From NCBI RefSeq assembly GCF_040412425.1, contig NC_089782.1:42298322-42362321 (forward strand): a stretch of DNA of 64,000 nt. Reading direction: 5' to 3'. Shown here piece after piece: positions 44,725 through 56,329 of this stretch. This DNA comes from Macrobrachium rosenbergii (taxonomy: Eukaryota > Arthropoda > Malacostraca > Decapoda > Palaemonidae). The notes beneath the pieces are model-generated. The model was not told the origin of the DNA. It saw only the letters and a list, made by a program, of their open reading frames with translations, and ran no database searches. Numbering within the stretch: position 1 is the first letter of the stretch; the number at the start of each line of letters is the position of its first letter. The position numbers were made by a program, and so were the translations under genes.

Positions 44725-45400
44725 TGTTTGGTTTTATGTACAGCCCTCCACAGTGATAATTCCCTCTCTGGCGGGCCCATGTACGTTTTCGAAATAAGGT
44801 GCTTCTTATATTTTCTAATGGTCTTTCAGTGTTTTCTCGTCAGTATCGTAGCTCCTGCAGAATAGGAGAGCCTTTAGTTCCTTTTTAAATTTGCGTTCTT
44901 CTTGTATGCTCTAAGTTCCTCATTGGATGGGTCGATATCGTACTCGGCTAGTACTCTCCTAGGCCAGCGTTCGATTCTCCGACCGACCAATGAAGCATTA
45001 GAGGAATTTATTTCTGGTGATAGAAATTCATTTCTCGGTATAATGTGGTTCGGATTCTACAATAAGCCGTAGGTCTCGTTGCTAGGTAACCAGTTGGTTC
45101 TTAGCCACGTAAAATAAGCCTAATCCTTCGGGCCAGCCCTAGGAGAGCTGTTAATCAACTCAGTGGTCTGGTTAAATTAAGATATACTTAACTTCACTTC
45201 CGGATCATTTATCAGATTTCTAAGTGTTAGTTTTATTTCCTACGGAATATGTTTATTAAATTGCAAAGATTATTAGTCAAAGCCATGGTCCGTATTATTT
45301 TTCACCTTTGATACACATACTTTATATACTGTGCACTTATTGCCACCACATGTTTTATGTTTAGTATCACTATGGCCTTTCTTTGCACAGTTTTTGCACG
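44725..45400 (-). mobile_element. LINE ORF1-family 3' part, interrupted by SINE-B
   Basis: 44728-44900 and 45210-45400 correspond to the 3' non-coding and terminal ORF1 region of the copies at 18841-19250 and 45588-46250: CCTCCACAG(T/G)GATAATTCCC, TCTGGCGGGCC, AGTATCGTAGCTCCTGCAG, GATTATTAGTCAAAGCCAT. A SINE-B occupies 44915-45194. Confidence 0.65.
44915..45194 (+). repeat. SINE-B copy
   Basis: GTTCCTCATTGGATGGGTCG head, box-B-like GCGTTCGATTCTCC, body and GATATACTTAACTT tail. Inserted in the LINE ORF1-family fragment. Confidence 0.88.
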
Positions 45401-45933
45401 TTATTTATTTCGTCTAAACCTTATGTATCGATGCAAGTTGCAGCGCTATGATGCACACTGATAAGCACTTTTAATTCTGGACAGAACGTGATCAAGGCAA
45501 CGGGTGGGGAGATACGCAATCCAGGAATGACGGAGAATAAAATTTCTCGACAAACGGACGCTTCCATGGCGTCTCCAAGAGTTCACTTTGTTCACTTTGG
45601 TTTTATGTACAGCCCTCCACAGGGATAATTACCTCTCTGGCGGGCCGTTGTACGCTTTCAAAATAATGTGCTTCTTATGTTTTATAATTGTCTTTCAGTG
45701 TTTTCTCGTCAGTATCATAGCTCCTGCAGGATAGGAGAGTCTTTAGTTCTTTTTTAAATTTGCTTTCTTCCTGTATTAAACTGCATGGAGGGTTATTAGT
45801 AAAAGCCATGATCCGTATTGTTTTTCACCTTTGACACATATTATTTATATACTGTGCACTTATCGCCATCATATGTTTTATGTTTAGTATCACTATGGCC
45901 TTTCTTTACACAATTTCTACACTTGAAGGTGTT

Positions 45934-46213
45934 AAGTTAAGTATACCTAAGTTTAACCAGACCACTGAGCTGATTAACAGGTCTCCTAGGGCTGTCCCGA
46001 AGGATTAGACTTATTTTACGTGGCTAAGAACCAATTGGTTACCTAACAACGGGACCTACAGCTTATTGTGGAATCCGAACCACATTATACCGAGAAATGT
46101 ATTTCTATCACCAGAAATAAATTCCTCTAATTCTTCATTGGCCGACCGGAGGTTCGAGCGCCGGCCCAGCAGAGTGCTAGCCGAGAACGATATCGACCCA
46201 TCCAATGAGGAAC
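45934..46213 (-). repeat. SINE-B copy
   Basis: AAGTTAAGTATACC start, GGAATCCGAACCACATTATA body, head ending CCATCCAATGAGGAAC. Inserted within the LINE ORF1 fragment. Confidence 0.88.
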
Positions 46214-46635
46214 TTGCTAGCACATTCATTTGATTTGTGATTTTCACTACATCTAGGACAAGCTTGGTCATTTCTACAATTTGTTGCGCTGTGACCAAAT
46301 TCCTGGCATTTATAGCATTGATATGGCATGTAACAGTCGTATACTTTGCAACGGCTATACAGTGTACACAATTTGTCACCTCTATCATAGATAGCCCTTT
46401 GTATTTGTGGTGTACATTTGATGATATAGTATTTATATTTGTCATCTTTGGCAATCATTTCCTTTACAGTTTTCAGGTCGTCATTTTCAGAAATGAGGTT
46501 ACCTATCCATGGCTTTTTCTTTACAATGTTATCAACAATGTCATCTTCTTCCTTCGGGAAGTAGACTACTTTTATTTTTGGTTTAAGTTTATCCTTCTCA
46601 TTTACCGATATATTGCTGATTTTCTGAAACTCCAT
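46210..46635 (-). pseudogene. LINE ORF1 protein with CCHC knuckles
   Basis: Open frame of about 140 residues: LKPKIKVVYFPKEEDDIV, KKPWIGNLISENDDLKTV, RGDKLCTLYSRCKVYDC, then YQCYKCQEFGHSATNC and ACPRCSENHKSNEC. The knuckles bind nucleic acid in LINE ORF1 proteins. It parallels 19166-19640; the PHD part is not present here. The C-terminus is cut by the SINE-B. Confidence 0.7.
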
Positions 46636-46949
46636 TTTTGCCTTTTCTAAGTTTTTTCTGTCTGGAAATCTTACAAATAAGTAAGATTTCCATCCCTAAC
46701 CTAACCATTACTGGCGCCGTATGCAATAGACGCACACCATTTCCTATTGCTTTTCTTCTTCTTGTGCAGAAAGATAGTTAAGAATATACTTCTTATTATG
46801 AACTTGTCTGTGGCCCACAGAAAAAAAGAAGCAGTGCATGTTTCCTTACTGTGGAGGGGAGTTGAAGGACACTCTATTTGCCATTGGGTTATAATATTCT
46901 TCTTGAAGCTTTTATTAAGAAATCGTCAGTATGTTTAAGGTATAATTTC

Positions 46950-48060
46950 ACTTTCCCACAATAATTCATGTCCAGACATCGTTACAGATCGTACGAGATT
47001 AATACATAACCTTTCTTTCGCTCAATATCCAAAACTTATTCAGCCTGCCCATTGTCCGAATTGCCGATTTCAGTCTTTCACTAAGTTCTAACTCCAAAGG
47101 ACGCGTATTGGATATCATTGTTCCTATATGTCGTTCATCTGTCCTCATTGCTTCTGTTTTTCTTCGAGTTCCATCTCTCTAGATAATACAATGCAACCTG
47201 TTTGATGATGTTCGTGATAGAGCGTCATCTGCTTGAACCACCCAGTGTCTATTGTTATCTGATCTAAACCTTCTGCTACTTTTACAACCACTTTATAAAA
47301 CCTAAACATCTATGGTGACCTAACATTCCCTCATAGCAAGTCAGTATTTACTATATATGTAATTGACAAGACTCCATCAACAATAACTTGGCATCTATTT
47401 CTTTCATGGGTAATTTCGATTGGCGTTAAATATTCAAGGGGAACACAGCAGTATCGCAAGGCCTTCCATAATAATGGTCTGTGGATGCTATCAAATGCAT
47501 TCTCGTATTCAACAAAAGCCATCGGAGGGGGATTTTTAAATGCTAGACACTTCTGCCAACATGTCTTTTCTTAAACCAGACTGTAAATCTATAAGTATTT
47601 TATCAATTTCTTTCTCCAGTCTATTAGGAATAAGCTCACTGACGTGTACCAGTGCAATGCCTAAGCTACAATTACCGATTCTAGTCAGGTTACCTTTCCT
47701 TTTTACCTTCGTCATGACTTCGTATTCCCAGCCACCTGCCTTTGCTTCCTCGTTCCATATTCTGCACAACAGTCGAGTTAGTATTCGAGATATCGCTTAA
47801 TTTTCATCTGAAATTATCTCAGCAGTAAATCCATCACAGCCTGGCCATTTCTCTCTCCAAGTTTCTTTGTTGCTGGTATCACTTCAAAAACAGCTAGTTC
47901 GTTCTTTAGAGCATTCTGGGTTTCGTCATCTCACATTTGTCATTCATGACCACAGATATGTTCCACGCAGCATATTTCTCTCATCTTCTGATGAAATCAT
48001 TGACCCATCCCTTCTTCCAACAAGCATTTTCCTCTTCTTCTCTATTTATGTTTCATAATT
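46950..48060 (-). pseudogene. LINE reverse transcriptase remnant
   Basis: Minus-strand order: LERWPGCDGFTAEIISDEN (about 47870-47810), ILTRLLCRIWNEEAKAGGWE (47800-47720), GIALVHVSELIPNRLEKEID and LQSGLRKDM (47660-47560), then MAFVEYENAFDSIHRPLLWK (47522-47463; motif A, with AFD) and CQVIVDGVLS. This is the finger-palm order of LINE reverse transcriptases. Many stops, no recognisable YxDD. Sequence up to about 48300 may belong to it. Confidence 0.75.
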
Positions 48061-48641
48061 CTGTGGGCTATCCTGACAGCAATGCCACTCCTTGAATACA
48101 TTGCTCTGTCAGCATCTACCGCCTGTTTTCCCTTATATTCTATCTTATTATCTGCTCTTGGGATTTACTAGACTTCGCTATCTAGGCTCGAGTACTTAGC
48201 AATTTCTACTTTTCGTTGTTCGTCCCCATGAAATTTTCCTACAAGTAGATTTTGTTTCTGTCTTTTCTTTATCATTTTCCAGATCTCGTCTGCTGTCTAA
48301 AGTTTCAGGCGGGTTAACCTGTATCCAAGCACTTCTCGTCTTGCATGAAAATATATATATATACTCTTGATGCTAAGCCATTCCTCAAGCACTGCCAAAA
48401 CAAAATGAAAATCACTGAATTTTAAATTATTCCCAAGGAGCAAAATTTGCCCCTAAGCAGATACACAAAAGAGTTGATGGGTCTACCCCGACAAACCTGC
48501 CTTCTAATACATTTCAGTGACGGTTTGAACTTCCCCTGCTTCTTGGCTGATTGTACTCACCCTTCTCACTCAAGCGAACAACTATAGTTCATTTCTAAAG
48601 ATAAAACCGAAGCTTTTCTTCGGAATTTTTTTCAGGTTACG

Positions 48642-48642
<1 letters not shown>

Positions 48643-48696
<54 letters not shown>
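48643..48696. repeat. (TC)n microsatellite
   Basis: About 26 TC units with one interruption. The remainder of 48300-49085 shows no other feature. Confidence 0.95.
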
Positions 48697-49085
48697 TATA
48701 TTCATGTTAGTGCTACCCTCAGTAATGCTGGGGTAAAACAATAATAAAATAATAAATTTTGATTTTAATTCGTGCATAATTCGAAAAACAAAAAGGACAA
48801 TTCGGTTCATATGAAATTATTGTGGAGGGAACAACTGCCCATCTGTCCCCATCACTAATCAGATCCATGATCAAGAAGACAATAAGACGTCTCAACAGCT
48901 GCTTCCTATCGCACAAGGAAATATCTTAGTATATTTCTACTGCGGTGTTCACTAGCGAATTTAATAGGTGAAGGTGAAGTATGACGAAAAATTAATATAG
49001 TATAGTAACGTGTTCCTCTGGGGTTGAACTTAGCCTAACTATTTCTCATCTCCTCCCCACACCCTACACTCTCCTTGTCTGCTCT

Positions 49086-49375
49086 GTTCCTCATTGGACG
49101 GGTGGGTATCGTTCTCAGCTAGCACTCTGCTGGGCCCGCGTTCGATTCTCCGACCGGCCAATGAAGGATTAGAGGAATTTATTTCTGGTGATAGAAATTC
49201 ATTTCTCTTTATAATGTGGTTCGGATTCCACAATAAGCTGTAAGTCCCATTGCTAGGTAACCAGTTGGTTCTTAGCCACGTAAAATAAATCTAATTCTTC
49301 GGGCCAGCCCTAGAAGAGCTGTTAATCAGCTCAGTGGTCTGGTTAAACTAAGGTATACTTAACTTCAATTGGCCA
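49086..49375 (+). repeat. SINE-B copy, full length
   Basis: GTTCCTCATTGGACGGGTGG head, GCGTTCGATTCTCC box-B-like motif, GTGGTTCGGATTCCACAATA body, AGGTATACTTAACTT end. The best preserved copy for defining the family (about 290 bp). Confidence 0.9.
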
Positions 49376-49785
49376 CAACATAAAACAACTAAAAAATGCG
49401 CCGAAGTTTCTTCGGCGCAATCGATTTTTCTGTACAGCATATAATCAAGGACACCGAAAATAGATATATCTTTCGGTGGTCTCGGGATAACGCTGTATGA
49501 GCCGCGGCCCATGAAACTTTAACCATCGACCGGTGGTGGCCTGTCCTATATCGTTGCCAGACGCACAATTATGGCTAACTTTAACCTTAAAGAAAATAAA
49601 AAAAAACTACTGAGGTTAGAGAGCTGCAATTTGGTATGTTTGATGATTGGAGGATGGATGATCAACATACCAATTTGCAGTCCTCTAGTCCCAGTAGTTT
49701 TTTAAGATCTGAAGGCGGACAGAAAAAGTGCGGACGGACAGACAAAGCCGGCACAATAGTTTTCTTGTACAGAGAACTAAAACTG
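49376..49785 (+). repeat. MITE-like repeat with two hairpins
   Basis: A perfect short hairpin GCGCCGAAG-TTT-CTTCGGCGC (49398-49418). Further on, arms 49602-49640 and 49664-49702 (ACTACTGAGGTTAGAG...GCAATTTGGTATGTT and its near inverse). No coding capacity. Ends with GGACAGACAAAGCCGGCAC. Its family status is an inference from structure. Confidence 0.6.
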
Positions 49786-50385
49786 ATAAATGTTAACATA
49801 TGTCTGAGTAAATTACTCGGTAACTGCCAACATTCATTAATAGTGATATGCATTATTAATACACGACTGATGGGTGATTTTTTTAATGACAATCTGATTT
49901 TCTTTTAAAGGTAAGTTCTTCTTTTATAATTATGGACGATCATTAAAATATACTTAGCATGAAAAAACTCATTTATACAAGCGAAGCTCATCATTCCTCA
50001 CTCTATCATATCGAGCATAAAGTTTTTGCACTGAGCAACGGACTACAAAATGAAGATAACTTTTGCGTTAATCAAAGAACATGAAAGTAAAGACTCAGAA
50101 AGATTATTTTGACAGTAAGATTATTTTGCATGTACAGGAGAAAATTTAGCATAGGGTCACCGCGCGAGTTCATGTAAAATTCTCTTTCTTGAAATTTTTT
50201 GTCGGTGATGAGACAGAGGTCGCGTGAAATATATGATAAAATAAATACTAATTGCACTATTTCGGAAGTATATTTATATTTAAAGATGAAGAAACCCACT
50301 GCTTTTTTCACTGGGTTCTAACAGAAAATTTACACCCAGTAAAGACCTCAACATTATAAATTTACATATAGTATATATACCTAAC

Positions 50386-50386
<1 letters not shown>

Positions 50387-50448
<62 letters not shown>
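50387..50448. repeat. (TA)n microsatellite
   Basis: About 30 TA units next to the inverted SINE arms. Confidence 0.95.
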
Positions 50449-50449
<1 letters not shown>

Positions 50450-50800
50450 CAACACACAATCACGTGTGGAACAGAAATAAATATCTGACTCACATCAGGA
50501 TCAAACCCAGGTCTCTCAACTGAAAGGCAAGGGTGCTGCCCACTAGGCCATACAAGTCATAAAAGAAGTTGGAACCTGAGGGCAACTGCACCCAAGGAAT
50601 TACCGTGATTGTGTGTTGATTATTTCTATCCTATTCACTCAGAAGGGATAATTCAATGAAATGCTGTCAATTGGTCATCGCTGGTATGCAAGCAGTTAGA
50701 TTGCCCAGGTAATTCCTTGGATACAGTTGTACTCAGGTTCCTACTTCCTTTATGACTTGTATGGCCTGGCCGCGTGGGCAGCACCCTTGCCTTTCATTTA
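50446..50800. repeat. Inverted pair of tRNA-like SINE copies (SINE-C)
   Basis: Arms 50520-50612 (minus) and 50707-50797 (plus) are near-inverse. Read in the sense direction: AGGTAATTCCTTGG, ATGACTTGTATGGCCT, GGGCAGCACCCTTGCCTTTC, and in the minus copy a box-B-like GGGTTTGATCC. GTATGGCCTAGTGGGCAGC resembles a tRNA A-box arm. The minus copy is itself bracketed by an inverted AATCAACACACAATCACG (50447) / CGTGATTGTGTGTTGATT (50604). Confidence 0.7.
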
Positions 50801-51373
50801 TACGTATCTAGCGCATGAAACACCTATCCGTAAAGTACATTTGGTTTATCTGTGTATTCACAAAAAGAAATATCATAAAACGCAGAAAAAACAGGAAACA
50901 ATATTCCGGTTACATCATAACCTAACCTTCCCCCTAACCTTGTAGGCCGCATCCAACCGGGGTGAGGGAGTTATTAGGAGAAGTTTGAGTACCCCTAACC
51001 TTTGCTAAGATTTGGGATAGTAGTAATTAAGGGGTATGCATCCTAACCTAAACTTAAGGTGCAGAGTCCTACATCGAATGCATTTGGAAAGGTAGGCCTA
51101 TAGTTCGTTTTCGATACCCCGCCCGTGATGGTATGATCGACGTGTGCGGACGCGGTGCCGAACGCACTTATGCTGCAGTCAAGAGGCCGAGGACAAGAAG
51201 TCGAAGGGACAGGAAGAAGAATGGAGGCGATGCCGAACGACCAGGAAGTCGAACTTTTATTGTGTAATTAAAAATTGTAATCATTGTAACCATTATTTGC
51301 AGATTTCTTTTTGCAGAGAATTGTTGAAAACAATGTAAGTCATAAAATAATAATGTATAAATATTTTATGTAA

Positions 51374-52245
51374 TTAAAAATTGTGAGCTAAAGCACGTAG
51401 GAAACCTAGACCACCTTCTTTATTACAGGAATTACAAATAGGCTTAATTCTTTCGTTGATGGCATCATATTTTTTGTTTGTCAGTGAAATACTGATTCCC
51501 ATAGATGCCTGTTCAATTAAAACTTCATTTGTAGCTCGTTCTCTCGTGATAATTCTAAGAAGCTTGGGTAATGTGGGGTGCATTATATTAAGCCTTTTTT
51601 TTGAAAGCCGCATGCCAGCCTTCAAGCGAATTGTTGGTTCTGGGCAAATTATCCATAACACGAGAGTGAACTGACCATAATTCTACGTCGAAAATATCCT
51701 TCCTTCTTCTTCCCCGCTGCACTACTAATCATGTTCTCTCAAAATAAACTAGAAAGTCGCTTAACATTTCATCAGTTGTGGGATCTAATTGAGCAAGGAG
51801 TTTGTCAAATAATTCTTGAACATCAGGTGGTAGGGCAAAAGCAAGAGCCTGCAATTGCTTAATGAGGTGTGCATTCTCAGGTTCGGCATACCAGTTTTGC
51901 AGTCCGCTGGCTTGTATATTGCACCATAGGCATTGGCCAAAATAAAAAAAAAAAATAAAAAACAGCCTGATATTAATGTGTTTGGGAAAGTTTGCTTAAC
52001 ACTATTAATAACTGCTTTTTCGAAGTCTAATGTTATGGAAGTTGGTTCATTTACTCCGTTGTTTTTCTGAAAGTTAAAAATTTCGTCGTAAGTTCTTTCG
52101 TGCTTATTACTTGCTATGCAGTAAACTAAAGGCAATGTTTTGTTTCCCGAAATAAGCGCATGGATAGCATATAATTGTTTGCCTAGTGGGGCAGAGTCGA
52201 ATGTTCCGCCTCCAAACTACGTTTGCTTTTTTGATAAGAGTTCCA
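51374..52245 (-). pseudogene. MULE transposase core, broken
   Basis: GGGTFDSAPLGKQLYAIHAL (about 52217-52158) corresponds to the first catalytic block, where an Asp is expected just before GTF and a Gly is seen. TLPLVYCIASNKHERTYDEI (52140-52085) and SITLDFEKAVINSVKQTFPN then SGC (52040-51960) carry the second Asp. A long T run at 51945-51960 scrambles the Cys-x2-His block. EGWHR-like (LKAGMRLSKKRLNIMHP) and LTNKKYDAINERIKP (51620-51425) are the C-terminal part. The frame is broken at several places, so it is unlikely to be active. Confidence 0.75.
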
Positions 52246-52416
52246 AATTCTTTTTGGTAAAAAAAAAAAAATAACAGCAGCATCACTTTCATACATCCGA
52301 AAGTTCTCTCCTCGCGTTGTTACGTCCAAGGTTTCGACCATATCTACCTTTCTTGCTCTTCGTATGATTCTTTCAAGAGTTTCTTTCTTAGGTAGGGTTC
52401 CAGCTACACTAAGAGG

Positions 52417-52722
52417 CTATCTTTCTGTTGCATTCCTAATTATGGTGCTCGTAACTTCTTCCGAATGCTCAACTTTACTCATCATCCCGCCCAATACTTT
52501 AAAAACCGAATGACGAGCCCCACCAGGTGGATGAGAATGATCGCACGCATTGCTTGGTACTTTATCATCAATAATTTTAAGTCTAGCACTACACTCTCTG
52601 CGTTTTTCACACCGCCAGTATGTAGTGTCATTAACCTTTTCATCCACAACGTAGGCATAACCACTTAAAAGGAGCTTTCTTCCTCCTCGTGCTGTCTTAA
52701 CGAAATCCATGATCAAACTCAT
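52417..52722 (-). CDS. FLYWCH zinc finger of the MULE transposase
   Basis: FVKTARGGRKLLLSGYAYVV, then TTYWRCEKRRECSARLKI and CDHSHPP. This has the G-(Y)-x-(Y/F)...W-x-C...C-x-(A/G)-(R)...H-x-H order of FLYWCH domains, which sit at the N-terminus of Phantom/MULE transposases and bind DNA. An open frame of about 100 residues starting at an ATG. Confidence 0.82.
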   Translation of the reverse strand: MSLIMDFVKTARGGRKLLLSGYAYVVDEKVNDTTYWRCEKRRECSARLKIIDDKVPSNACDHSHPPGGARHSVFKVLGGMMSKVEHSEEVTSTIIRNATER

Positions 52723-53283
52723 GGGATAGTAAATTTCAAATAGAAAAGAAAATTGTTTTCCTTGTTACCAGCAACGAAACTGGTAATTATCTCTTTAACG
52801 ACTCGATGTATAGAAAATTTTTAAAATGTTGTTACTTTTGTTATCTTCATTTTATTGAGGTTTTTGGTAGTTATCTTATTTACGACCCACCCAAGGTTGT
52901 TTCGATTTCTTGCAAATTCGGCATCATGTCCATTCTTCTTTTTCTTCCTGTCCGTTCGTATTCACGTCCGTTCGGCTTCTTGACTTCGGCCTAAGTGCAT
53001 TCGGCATCACGTCCTACTACCATGATCGAGTGTAATATGTGATACTTGGGCAGTTAATGAGGCATTTTTCATACTGTCGTTTTAAGGCATTTTCACTGAA
53101 AGCTAGCAACTTTCTAATTAAACCCACGGTCTCCCATCGTGATCCTCCATAACTGTCAGGTCTAGTTAAGGTGATGATAGGCCTAGTCACTAAGCAAAAA
53201 AAAAAAAAAGGCAACATATAGCTAAGCACCGTGAATACATTAAGAAACGGTTGGTATATTATCCCTGCCAACTTGACATCAAA

Positions 53284-53285
<2 letters not shown>

Positions 53286-53346
<61 letters not shown>
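53286..53346. repeat. (GA)n microsatellite
   Basis: About 30 GA units. Confidence 0.95.
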
Positions 53347-53348
<2 letters not shown>

Positions 53349-54169
53349 CACTTGTAGTGATTCGTGAACGCGGCCTCATAAGACCGTTTTCTGAAATCTT
53401 ATTGCAACTTGCGGGCAAATTTTGCAACAAAAGCCAATACGGGAGAGGTACTGAAATTAGCATACGTTCATTTACACGGTGTCACGGGGCCAGGGGCGAC
53501 TCAAGATTTCCCAGTATCTACCTGAACTGTCCCTACTTTCTAAACAAAAATTGGCAGCCAGACACGGTGCCACGAAACATCGTGTAACGCCGCCTGTTCC
53601 TGTAAGTGAAGCATAGAGTCCACACTTGACGCCTTCACCGAAGCTTGACGGCAGCATTAAATGAAAGAATGGTGTGAACAAAGTAAAATAGGTATCTTCT
53701 GATACGTACGTCTCACAAAACAGGAAGGAAGACTCAAAGCCAGTTGTCCAACGATCTCTACTACACAGACTCCACACTGACTATAGCATGCTGGTTTATT
53801 GTTCCCCTAAGGTACCGAGCAGAATAACAAATTGCTCCTAAAAGAATCAGACAGTCGATTTTCATCATAAATTTTAGCTACAGTGTCCGTAAATTGAACA
53901 CTTTCACACGAAATAATTTTAATGTGAGACAGACCATTCTGACACACAGGAACGCTGACTTGACCTCGAAATTGTAGCTAGGCGCCACTTTTCAAAAATC
54001 TTCGCGTTTGTGACCGAGAAACCTTAACCAACACAGGAGGGAAACGAACGCAAGAACCGAAACATTTCGAGATACCTATTTCAGTGCGCTTATGGTCCAG
54101 ATTGTAGTGCCATTCTTCTTTTATCAATAGGATATACTCTGTTAGTTCAACGGTTATTTGCTATACAGA

Positions 54170-54197
54170 ATTATTATTATTATTATTATTATTATTA

Positions 54198-54250
<53 letters not shown>
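54170..54250. repeat. (ATT)n microsatellite
   Basis: About 27 ATT units with one C interruption. Flanking 53350-56300 has no gene that I can support. Confidence 0.95.
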
Positions 54251-56329
54251 GATTTAGCACAAATAATGGCATTGCATTGAGCATGAGTAGACCAGTCTAG
54301 CTTAATCATAGTCTGTAACCAACTGTAACTGTTTTGCAAGAACTGATATTATAGAAGCAGCCCACATTTGGTGTTTTTCCATTTCAAGTATTTATCTAAG
54401 ATAAGGACGCGTATTTTCAAGATGATGAACTAATTATTGTTAATGCAGTTGATTTAAACCTCCCAAATATGAAAAAAGTAAATCTGTAAACTGGTTTTAA
54501 GGATTAATTTTTATCATCTCTTAATTTCCAATTAGCGTTATAGAATTACGTAAGCCTCAGAATTTTATTGTTGATGATTTCATAACAAATGTTCCCTAGA
54601 TATGTTGTTTTGGGCTTTGTCTAAGAAAATGGCCTACGAAAAGAAGACGTAAACGAACGGTTCTGCTCTTTCTTTCATGTATTGTGACAATACTTATATA
54701 CCCATGCTTTGAGCAGACTGAGGAATTAAATATTTTCTTAACAAATAAAAAAGTGGATATATTCAATTTAGTTCAGCGATTTAAATCCACTTGACCTTTC
54801 CAGATTTCAAAACAATGACTTCTTGAGTTTTGCTGTGGTTTTTCATGCCGACGGGGGGTTCAGTGGAAGTCACCCATTGCCTTCTTTGCTGAAGGACTGC
54901 CTATAGGAGCAAGAGCCCGTGCTTAATCTAGACAAACAGGACGTCATTTTTTCAAAGGCTAGTAGGTCCTGGGCTATAGACAGGAGCTGTCTTCGCCAGA
55001 GAATGAGTTCAGCAGGACCGATCTTGACTGCCCAACATCGCCAGCAAGATCTAGACTTCAAGGAAAGTTACAACCCGTTGTTCTCTTTTCATCCCTGTAC
55101 AGACGGTATGTTTCAGAAACACGACGATATCTCTTTAGATTTAGATTTCCAGTCAAGGTTTTTTGTCGTTGTTCTAGAACAGAAAATAAATTGCAAACTT
55201 AGGCCGATCTTCTCTCTTTGCTAAAACTGCAGGGTAGGGATTTCGTTCTCACTCATGGCATTGTTCACGTGGTATGGGTTTTTCCACGTTCCTATCAGAT
55301 AACTTAATTCTTCTTTTGCTCTGATGTCAATGCACCTAAATTACTTTTGCAGCAGGTGTGCAGATTGCTATTTAAAAGCCTTTGCCGTGGGAGGTGGTGT
55401 GCGTCCGGCTTTGCAGGCAGGCCAATTGCCTACTACACAGATCACAATCGTTATGTCATTCATCCTCCAGCCTCTGTTGGTGTTCTTGATATATTAGTAT
55501 CAGCTTTTGGAGCCAAATTTTGGTGAGCTACCTAGACCTATTTCACACTTTTAAGTTGTGCAGCATAATTTTTTTTAAGATCGTCAGCGGTGGTTATACT
55601 GTACACTGAAATTGTGGTATATTTAGGTGTATTATTTCTTGGTCATTCTAAATGAACACGTGTTGCTAGATTAAACTAAATGTGAAGTCGATATAAGGGG
55701 ATTCTAAATAAATTCAGTGGTGATAATTGTGAAAGCATTTTTACAAGAGATTTTGAGTTTTTGACCTTTTAAATTTTGCTGAAATCTATATTTAAAGCCC
55801 TCATGCCTTGCTAGTGACTGCCGATGGCAATCTTCATTCACTTTACAAGAAACCAACGTCAATACAGCGGCTGAATATTTATTAACGTTTATGTTTTTTG
55901 TATAAAATGAAATTAAGCTACATTAACTTTTAGGGGTTAAAGGTCGCTAATAAGCAGCAGAGGCAAGGAAGAGATCAATCTCTAGAGACAAAACATAAAC
56001 ACAACCTTCTTCTCCAAGTGAGATCTGGGAAGGAATTGGCTGCTGATGTCTCGGTAGATAGACCTATGCAACCTTCAACCATCCATCCCTCGAACTTAGT
56101 TACAACAGAGTATGAGTAGTCGATGAAATTACGAAACCAACATGACCCGTGATGGAAATTTCACTAGTGGATGTATAATTTTCCTGCTAGTATTTATCTT
56201 GTACTGTGTGTTGTACTTTTAAATATCTAGGGTAAAATGTGGCTGGCAGTGGAAATATGGACTCTGAAGTCAACCACAGAATACAATGAGGATTAGTGTA
56301 AAGGTTAAAGAAAATTTTACAAAAGTGTA

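Larger units (their letters stand above)
45588..46680 (-). mobile_element. LINE ORF1 fragment, second long copy, with SINE-B insertion
   Basis: 3' part 45588-45933 and coding part 46214-46680, split by a SINE-B at 45934-46213. Compared with the intact join at about 19240 (GAAGATGTTGCTAGCAC), the insertion site is after GAAGGTGTT. Confidence 0.7.
51125..53030 (-). mobile_element. MULE-type DNA transposon with FLYWCH finger, degenerate
   Basis: About 1.9 kb. Inverted ends (51125-51250 and 52905-53030) share CGAA(C/T)GCACTTA, GGCCGA(A/G), CAAGAAG(T/C)CGAA, GGACAGGAAGAA and GATGCCGAA. Minus-strand coding: FLYWCH zinc finger (52722-52417), then a MULE transposase core (52235-51785) and its C-terminal part (51661-51374). 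Confidence 0.8.

Noticed and set aside
44567..44797. Open frame with a hydrophobic stretch that looks like a membrane segment
   Set aside because: Lies in repeat-family DNA (shared with 18.8 and 45.6 kb); hydrophobicity comes from a TTC/TCT-rich run.
49086..49180. tRNA gene suggested by a box-B-like motif
   Set aside because: The same sequence occurs in several copies with a shared SINE body, and it does not fold to a convincing cloverleaf; it is a SINE head.
50918..51070. CCTAACCTAACC-like words suggesting arthropod telomere repeats
   Set aside because: Only two or three scattered copies; not an array.
54910..55080. Possible Tc1/mariner-like fragment (SSAGPILTAQHRQQDLDF)
   Set aside because: A vague resemblance to the helix-turn-helix-to-core linker; no catalytic DDE/D block, no inverted ends. 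A 20-base sequence is shared in inverse with 44.6 kb, so it is repeat-derived, but the class is unsupported.
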